Assembly: GCA_013339765.2 (NCBI GenBank)
Contig: CM023457.1
Coordinates: 73,396,717-73,460,716, forward strand
Reading direction: 5' to 3'
Source: Haemaphysalis longicornis
Lineage: Eukaryota; Arthropoda; Arachnida; Ixodida; Ixodidae
Length of the DNA stretch: 64,000 nt
Shown here one piece after another: positions 57,600 to 64,000 of the stretch. Position numbers and translations under genes: made by a program. Below the pieces are notes generated by a model. The model did not search any database, was not told the origin of the DNA, and saw only the letters and a list, made by a program, of their open reading frames with translations. How positions within the stretch are numbered: position 1 is the stretch's first letter; each line of letters opens with the position of its first letter.

Positions 57600-58500
57600 T
57601 GAGAGTATTCTAAGGCAGCCTGCAGCTCAGCTTAACAATATTTGAGAGGAATCTAAAGCTTTACTTCGCTGATAGTGCGGAGTTATGCGTCGCAGGTCGC
57701 CAAGCGAGGGACAGACTTGTGCCTGGGAGTCGTAGAGTGCAGCGCAGATTTTAATTCATTCGCCAGTTTTGTGTGGGGGGGCCCGCCGTGTTATGCACTT
57801 GGGATTGAGACGGTGCATTGTCGTCTGTAACGTCCTATGTCTCATCGAGTGATGCCGCGTCGTTGGAGGCGGGTAATGGGCGTAATTTCTACTGATTGTA
57901 GCGTGAACACACCCTGTCCACCTTTTCTGCTTTCACAGCAGCAGCGTTGACTAGTAGCAAGACGAAGGGGCGACGACATTCACCTTTTTTCAGTACAGGT
58001 TCTCCTAGCAGACGCCACGGCGAACCAAAAATAGAAGTCAGGCGCGCCCACTTCAAAGGTCTTGTTTTCGATAAAAAAGTCTTGTTTTGATAATACTCGT
58101 GCGGTGAACGCCCTAGACGGTCAATAGATCTCGCACCCACCCCTCACCCCTTCCTTTAACATAAAAGCCAGGAAGGCAGGTGCACATCACTGGGTCACAG
58201 AGACGAATGTGCATTGGCTAGCCCCTTTTTGTTTTTAAATCTACGGACTCTCCTGCTGTAGCCATGTGCACTTAAGGTGGTCAGGCTCAAAGGGGTTTGC
58301 CCGTTTTCATTGTACGTTTTTAAAGCAGAGCTTTATATGGCTCACTTGCGCCGTACATCGTAACACCAAAGTGCACTGCAGGAAAGTGAACCTTATTATT
58401 TAATTGGTTTCCACAGAGGGCACATGATGATGAAACAGGAAGCGCCTCAATAAAAACCGCTTCCCGTGGTTGCAATTGAACCTGGATCCCTCGCGTCATG
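57600..58500. other. Anonymous sequence, no gene seen
   Basis: No recognised repeat or coding domain. Confidence 0.4.
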
Positions 58501-58524
58501 AATCCCTGTGTTGCCCTTCTGCAG

Positions 58525-58660
58525 CGCTTGCCCCTGCGCTCCAGGAGCCAGGGGAGCAGCAAGGGGAAATGCTTGTCGTCCACCGGCAGGAGCAGGAAGT
58601 CGAACGCCAGCCGGAGGCAGGAGACCGGCGCCAGAGGATGGAAATGGAGCGGAAGGGAAA
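58525..58660 (+). other. Candidate 136-nt exon, unrecognised
   Basis: Preceded by tgttgcccttctgcag, a good splice acceptor, and followed by GTAAGT, a good donor. The block is GC-rich against AT-rich flanks. One frame reads a Gln/Glu/Arg-rich helix: QEPGEQQGEML, then HRQEQEVERQPEAGDRRQRM. All three forward frames are open, so the frame is a guess. No domain is recognised. It could be an internal exon of a host gene or part of a domesticated transposon protein. Confidence 0.3.
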
Positions 58661-59289
58661 GTAAGTGGCTTTATTATGTTCCGCAGCACTCGCAACCTCC
58701 ACGTTTAGGAGCTGGGGTTGCTGGCAGTGCTGTCGGGTACAGTTAGAAAGGCTTAAAATGGTTTACACTAGTGGCAGCAAATTGGGTGAAAATTTTGTGT
58801 TCCTGGTAGCTGTCGTGTCTGTGAGTCATTGAATCGTATGTGAGGCGCGCCTGGCTTCCGGCAAGGAGGAGTCAATAGTTAGAAAGCGTTTGCGAAGGTG
58901 TTCGTCTGTGAAAGTAGTTTTCACAGTACCCATGGCGAGTTCCTAGCCCATCCGGATAAATCATCCTGTGCTTTGTTTACCGGAGTCTGAGGACCCAAGA
59001 GTGACGAGTGCAGGGGGCTTCATTTTTACGTCCAGAGTGTTTATGAGCCGTTGCCTTGCTCTTGAGCTAGCTGTTTCACTCAGGCCATCAAGATGCCAGA
59101 GCAGAGGCCGCAGCAGCGCATGTGGCCTAACATAATTTTGAGCGAAGGACAGAATAAGCATGGGTAAAGGACGGTTCAAAATACAATAAAAAAATCGAAA
59201 AAGATTCTGATCTCATGCACTGACAACCTTTGCGTAATGCATCTGATGCTCTTACCCCCATAGCTGCAAATATCCACGGCCATTTTTGG
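58661..59289. other. Anonymous sequence, no gene seen
   Basis: No recognised feature apart from short frames. Confidence 0.35.
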
Positions 59290-59437
59290 TGTATTTTCTG
59301 AGAGGCTAAAACCAAAACTCCCGTGTGTTCGAGATGTCAGCGCGCGTTAACGATCCCCAGGTGTTCAAAATGATCCGCAGGAGTGCCTTATAACCTGTGT
59401 AGTTTTGCGCGTTTAACACGATGATCAGTCATGTGAT
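59290..59437 (+). mobile_element. Degenerate Ruka-like SINE
   Basis: ctcccgtgtgttcgagatgt, gcgttaacgatccccaggtg and ttcaaaatgatccg align with the Ruka body; the tail is lost. Many changes and no target duplication indicate an old copy. Confidence 0.6.
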
Positions 59438-59529
59438 GTTTTAGCGCTGAAAGACGAAGTTAAAAAATATTGCAACATTTTTAGGCGTCGTGGGATAGGA
59501 GCACGCGAAAAGCGATCAAAAGTTTTGCG

Positions 59530-59597
59530 CCGTAAGAAGACGAAGAAGAAGAAGAAAACTTTATTTTTGTAAGGATCCCCTAGTGCGGAGCTCCGGG
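59530..59597 (-). mobile_element. Possible LINE 3' tail
   Basis: On the - strand it reads ...aataaagttttcttcttctt, a polyadenylation-like signal followed by (TTC)n. It adjoins the palindrome pair at 59598-59671, which may be part of the same 3' UTR. Confidence 0.4.
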
Positions 59598-59671
59598 GAT
59601 AGCCGAGAGGGCCCTCTCGGCTATCAAGTGCAAAGAACACTCATTTAGTTAAATGAGTGTTCTTTGCACTT
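59598..59671. repeat. Two adjacent perfect palindromes
   Basis: Palindrome 1 (59598-59625) is a perfect 28-bp inverted repeat with no spacer, centred on gggccc. Palindrome 2 (59626-59671) has two perfect 22-bp arms (first arm aagtgcaaagaacactca...) around a 2-base centre. They abut exactly. Confidence 0.95.
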
Positions 59672-61395
59672 CCGCGCTAGAACCGGCCAGCCTTCTTTCC
59701 CATGAAGTAAGTAGATATGTTGTGCACACAGGTGCCGAAGCTCGCCCAGCTCGCCTCTCTGCACGCTGTCGGGCGCGTGATTCTGTCACTTTCGTTGTTC
59801 GTGGTTTCCCGTTATGGTTTACCACGCAAGGTCTTTGTTGGGAGACGTTGTGACACCATGTCGAGATAAAGTACTTCCTCGGTACCCGGCTGTGCAAGCG
59901 GGAGAGATCGTAAAAGAAAAAACAATTTTATAGGACTGAGAAGGTTCCTTTGACCTCCGGGCCCGCATTATAAAACGTGCGGATGAGGAATTGACTCAGA
60001 TAATATTGAAAGGCATGATATATCACCATACAGTCAACGGTGAAATCGTATCAGTACCCTGGGATTGATCGCATTTGAAAGACGACGCCATGCCTACTAT
60101 GTTTTTTATGAGCTAAGGATGACAACCATCGTAATGACAAAGGAATTTGTCAGCATCGACAGGCTGCTAAAAAAGATGGACCCAGTCAGCAGAGGAGCAA
60201 AGAAGCCGCACATCGTAAAGACGCTAGTTACACATTTTACTGTTGTGTTCTCGTGTATAGTGTACGCGCGTCAAAATAGCTGTTCTGGGGTGTTTGCGCC
60301 GAAGTATACAATCGGAAATGTGGAGTGTGGCAAAACCCCTGACAATTAAAATTGAATGGCTTTCGTATCATGTAGTTGTAAAATTAGCTGAAGCAATGAA
60401 AAAAAAGCATTCATAGAAGAAATCATCAATTTAGATATATAGCTCTTGTTTGGCTGCAGTTCTCACTGCGTTGAACCATGCATTCGCGTAAAAGCAGTTT
60501 TTTACCTAAATTAAAGGCAGAGTGAAACATTCAATCCTGATATAGCCAGTGTTCCAAAATTTAATTGCAGAAAACTAGTTGCTGCAGCGAGGGTCACTTC
60601 ATGGTGCCGCTGTACAAAATCACTCTCCTGGAGGCACGCTAGGTTGAAGCAAACAAAAAATCTCGTGTGCGCGTCTCCTCGCAAGAAAAAAACGAAACCA
60701 GGGGCTGGGGTATGCAGACATGTCCACACAATCACAAATGGGTTAAGGCACTAGGTGTAGCGATCTATTACCATCCCGAATAAAACCTGGGTTCCCCGCT
60801 TCTTTCAACGAGAGGTGGTCGCTTTCCCCTCGGTGGGGAAAATAGGTCACTGATAGTTGAACGTAAACAGCAGAACGTTGTTTTACCGTTTAGCATTTAT
60901 AAGACATTCATTTCATCTCGGAAATGAAATACAAATCTATACGACGAAGGAAGGCACTCTCGAGCCCACCTCCCATCCTTTCTTCGTTGTATTGATTCAT
61001 GTATTCATGCATTTTTTGGATGAAGTGACCATGCGGCGGTATGCATTTCAGTGAACTAAAAAGAGGACCATGTCACAGCCTGTTACCGTATCGCGCGGAC
61101 CGGTGGCGCCTCTAACACAAAGAGCGCCCTCTAGAACAGCCGCCATTCGCCATCGAAATTGTGTGCACGCCTCCGCTAGACTGTACTAAAGGGATTTCTC
61201 CACTCCCGCCCGTCCGCTTTCGCACGTCCGCTCCCGCCCGTCAACACCCGTTTTCTTTGTCTTTTCTTTGTCGTTCTGCCTCCTCCAAGTAGACCCTTAC
61301 AAATCAATCTTTTTGGGGCTCCATTTGCCTCAGTATTGCTCCATTTGCAGCATGCTATGGACAAGTAAAAAGTGCCTACCTGGTTCACCTGCAGG
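59672..61395. other. Anonymous sequence, no gene seen
   Basis: A 94-codon frame (60065-60349, +) has no recognised domain. About 61080-61240 is GC-rich and could be regulatory, but nothing specific is seen. Confidence 0.35.
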
Positions 61396-61480
61396 TACAG
61401 GAACATGACTGCACGCTCGCTGAAGCGCGGCTCCCCTGGACGAACACCAACTTTATAAATTAGCCTGACGTGTCAGTCGC
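61396..61480. repeat. Dispersed repeat, copy 1 (partner 62026-62105)
   Basis: gtacaggaacatgactgcac, gctcgctgaagc, ggctcccct and tttataaa occur in the same order at 62026-62105, with moderate divergence. Confidence 0.55.
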
Positions 61481-62025
61481 TTTCCAATTGGAACAGTAGA
61501 GACGCCTCAGCCGTGTCCGCCGGCCCGCGCCACACCACGGATATGTAAGATGGATTAGCGGAATATGTACGCATACTGTAGGCCCTAAGCCTGGAGGCAG
61601 AGGAGCGGTGCCTCGTCAATGCTAGACAAACCTATCGCTAATTTTGCATATCCTGTACTGCAGCATTGGCTGGCGGACAGAGAAGCACGCAGGAAAGCTA
61701 TCGAGCGTGAAAGGGAAAAAGACAGCAACAGGAGGGAGCTCCCCCCATAGAGTTTCATTCTAATATATTCTAGAGGGAAATCAGGCGCTGCAATCACGGG
61801 TGGTTGTGGGCGCCGCCATTGCAGCTAGCGACGTTTCTCGCCTACCTGGCTTAGCTAGCCACATGAATTCTTTTTTGTCTTGAAAGCAAAATCAACAAAA
61901 AACGGCAGCATTTGCTTCAATTTTATCGTACCAAATGTAAATGCTCTTACAGTAATATTTATGCTTTTTGTAGCCAGAGGCACTTTTCAGCCTGTTCATG
62001 AGCAATGACAAGGACGAGTGGAACG

Positions 62026-62105
62026 TGCCTGCCCGGTACATGACGGAACGCTCACTGAAGTGTGACTCCCCTAGACAGTGGCGCCAGATTTATATAAAAA
62101 TATGA
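62026..62105. repeat. Dispersed repeat, copy 2 (partner 61396-61480)
   Basis: ggtacatgacggaacgctca, ctgaagtgtgactcccctag and tttatataaa correspond to copy 1. A related ctagagggaaatcaggcgct block, in the opposite orientation, lies near 61770. Confidence 0.55.
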
Positions 62106-62499
62106 CACTCTGACTACCCGTCACTACAGCTGCGTGGTACTCTTTTTACCTTGCAGTAGTGGTTTACTAAAGCTGAACTGGATGCTCCTCCACCTCGAGG
62201 ACATGAGTCTAAACCGACGCCTGTAGCAACCCCGGCTGTAGGGCCCTCATTGTCTACAATAAACTACACTTCTCATCTTCGATTTCTCATACCACTACTA
62301 TCCTCCCACCTTCACCCCCTTCCACTCTCACCGATTCGAATGCAGCTGTTCTCTTATATGACCACACTAACAACCTTAGTGGCAGTTTTCTCTCCTGTTT
62401 ATGAATAAATCACCACTGCTACTATCTTGCCATTTCCCCCTTGTCCAGTTTTTGGCATGGGTCAATGTGGGCGAAGATATTTGCACCAGTTCTTTCTAG

Positions 62500-63725
62500 T
62501 ATATCATCATTATCATAATCATCCGCCTGTGTACGCCCACCGCAAGGCAAAGGCCTCTTCCATAGATCTCCATTTATCCCGGTCCTGTGCTAACTGCGAC
62601 CAATTTCTCCTTGCATTTTTTATGATCCCACTTTCCCACCTTTCTGTCGCCCCTGCTACGCTTGCCTTCTCTAGAGATCAACTCTGCTACCCCTAATGAC
62701 CAACGGTTATCTTGCCTTCGCATTACATGCCCTGCCCAAACCCATTTCTTCTTAATGTCGGCTAATATGTCCTTAACACTCGTTAGTTCCCTGACCCACT
62801 CCGCTCTCTTCATGCGTCTTACCGTTACGCCTGTCATCTTCCGTTCCATTGCTCGCTGAGGCGTCCTCAAATTAAGTTGAACCCTTTTAGTGAGCCTCGA
62901 AGTTTTTGTACGGTAGGTGAGTACCGGTAAGGTACAGCTGTCATACGTTCCTCTTCAGGGGCAATGGTATGCTGCCAGTCATTATCTGAGAATTCCTGCC
63001 GAATGCACTCCACCCCGTTCTTATCCCTTTAATTATTTCTGCCTCATGGTTTGGATCCGGAGTCACCACTTGGCCTTAATGTATATATTTGCTTACCACT
63101 TTCATTGCCTCACCACGTATCTCAATCCGCAGTGCCCTCCCGAGGCTATTGAGCATTAGTGCAGTTTTCTGCATATTACTTTTCAGGCCTTACTCTGCTT
63201 GTCCAGTGCGGTAATCATGCTTTGCACTTCGTCCCCAAGAGTTACTTAGCAAGGCAACGTCACCAGCAAATCTGAGGTAGAGGAAATCTGCATTAACAAT
63301 TACGCCCACCTGTTCCCAATCCCATGTTCTGAATACCTGTTGTAAACATGCTGTGAATAACATTGGAGAGATTATGTATCCTTGTCTAACGCCGTTATAG
63401 GTATTTTACTGCTCTCCTCAGACTAGTGTAGCTGTGGAGCTATTGTTGGTATCCTGTAGTACTCTTACGGAATGGTTGTCTACACTGATTCCGCAATGCT
63501 TGCACGGCTGCTGAGGTTTTGACCGAGTCAAATGCTTCCTCGTAATCTATAAAGGCTATCTATAGGGGATGAGTATGCTCAACGCATTTCTCTGTCACCT
63601 GATTGATCGTGTGAATATGGTCTATTGTTAAATAGCCTTTACGAAAATCCGCTTGTTATCTAGGTTGACTGAAATATAGGCAGACAAAATTCTGTAAGCG
63701 GTTACCTTGGTATGTACTTTGTAGA
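62500..63725 (-). pseudogene. RTE-like LINE reverse transcriptase, active site mutated
   Basis: On the - strand, in order: QADFRKG-like then TIDHIHTINQVTEKCVE (about 63640-63590), AFIDYEEAFDSVK (63557-63519), GVRQGYIISPMLFTACL (63393-63343), LYLRFAGDVALLS (63284-63246), and the C-terminal QRAMERKMTGVTVRRMKRAE (62860-62800) and KKKWVWAGHVMRRQDNRW (62760-62700). The catalytic FADD is FAGD: codon GGT replaces the first Asp (63262-63264). Stops and shifts occur throughout. The 3' end is at about 62500, with an ATG/ATT-rich tail (atcatcattatcataatc on +). It would prime target-site reverse transcription if intact. Confidence 0.85.
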
Positions 63726-63929
63726 CGACTGACAGTAAAATCACCTAGTTTAGGCGGGCACACAAAGCGCTCGGGCGTCTCGTTTCGTCGGTACAAGTCC
63801 AAGCGCTCTCGGCTGTCGGCCGCAATTTAGAGGCGGGAAAGCTACAGTTCCCAGCATGAGAGGGCCTCGCTCTCCGGTCACAAGGGCGCGGTATTGAAAC
63901 GAACTTCCACTGCGCCATCATTCTTTGCA

Positions 63930-64000
63930 GCGTCGCTTCTACTTTGTAACGCGATGGCTACGTCACGAAAAAATGAAAGGGAAACGTCTGAGGTGAATGC
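63930..64000 (+). other. Possible coding exon running off the right edge
   Basis: attctttgcag resembles an acceptor at 63929. Downstream, ATG at 63954 (context gcgATGG) opens MATSRKNERETSEVN to the window end. The preceding 200 bases are CpG-rich, unlike the AT-rich neighbourhood. Only 15 codons are visible, so this is weak. Confidence 0.22.

Noticed and set aside
1..64000. A new defence, biosynthetic or toxin system
   Set aside because: No gene cluster, conserved host protein or operon-like layout was found; the content is transposable-element debris and anonymous sequence.

Overview
The window is eukaryotic, gene-poor, repeat-rich DNA, most likely from a hard tick (Ixodida, Rhipicephalus-like). 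The main evidence is a family of tRNA-derived SINEs that matches, from memory, the tick SINE Ruka: a tRNA-like head with A and B boxes, a body that includes cgcacgttaaag and ccaggtggtcaaaat, and an (ATCA)n tail. The retroelement fossils (Gypsy-type LTR elements, an I/Jockey-like ORF1, a CR1/Jockey-like RT, an RTE-like RT) agree with this. I see no bacterial operon, rRNA, functional tRNA gene, CRISPR array or complete host gene. All calls come from reading the sequence; none was checked against a database.

Layout. 1-9,970: two diverged copies of a ~1.2 kb segment (1-1,185 and 7,157-8,345), a 924-bp TIR DNA element with TA target duplication (2,433-3,356), two members of a foldback MITE family (4,966-5,201; 6,357-6,511) and a third foldback element (8,825-8,995). 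9,979-17,919: a head-to-tail tandem duplication of a ~3.97 kb unit, each copy with one Ruka-like SINE, one degenerate LINE ORF1 and one 30-nt splice-flanked block. 17,920-23,900: mostly anonymous sequence, with a minisatellite, a divergent SINE and a tRNA-like repeat. 23,945-29,190: a decayed Gypsy element on + (gag, protease, RT, RNase H, integrase). 29,225-29,870: LINE ORF1 on -. 29,990-32,238: a second Gypsy element on - with its 5' LTR, internally deleted and split by a MITE. 32,259-33,760: a third, partial copy of the tandem-unit repeat, interrupted by a SINE. 33,800-52,000: mostly anonymous, with a LINE RNase H remnant, 5'-truncated SINEs, simple repeats and a short telomere-like tract. 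52,380-54,444: 5' LTR plus gag/protease of a third LTR element on -. 54,600-55,450: a LINE RT with YADD on -. 56,168-64,000: small TIR repeats, adjacent perfect palindromes, a candidate 136-nt exon, an RTE-like RT on - with a mutated active site, and a possible first coding exon running off the right edge.

The genes do not work together as a system. The window records successive insertion, duplication and decay. The most informative points are the SINE-edged tandem duplication, the conserved 30-nt splice-flanked block in three copies, the triplicated integrase segment, and the MITE inserted inside an RT reading frame. I found no convincing new biological system.
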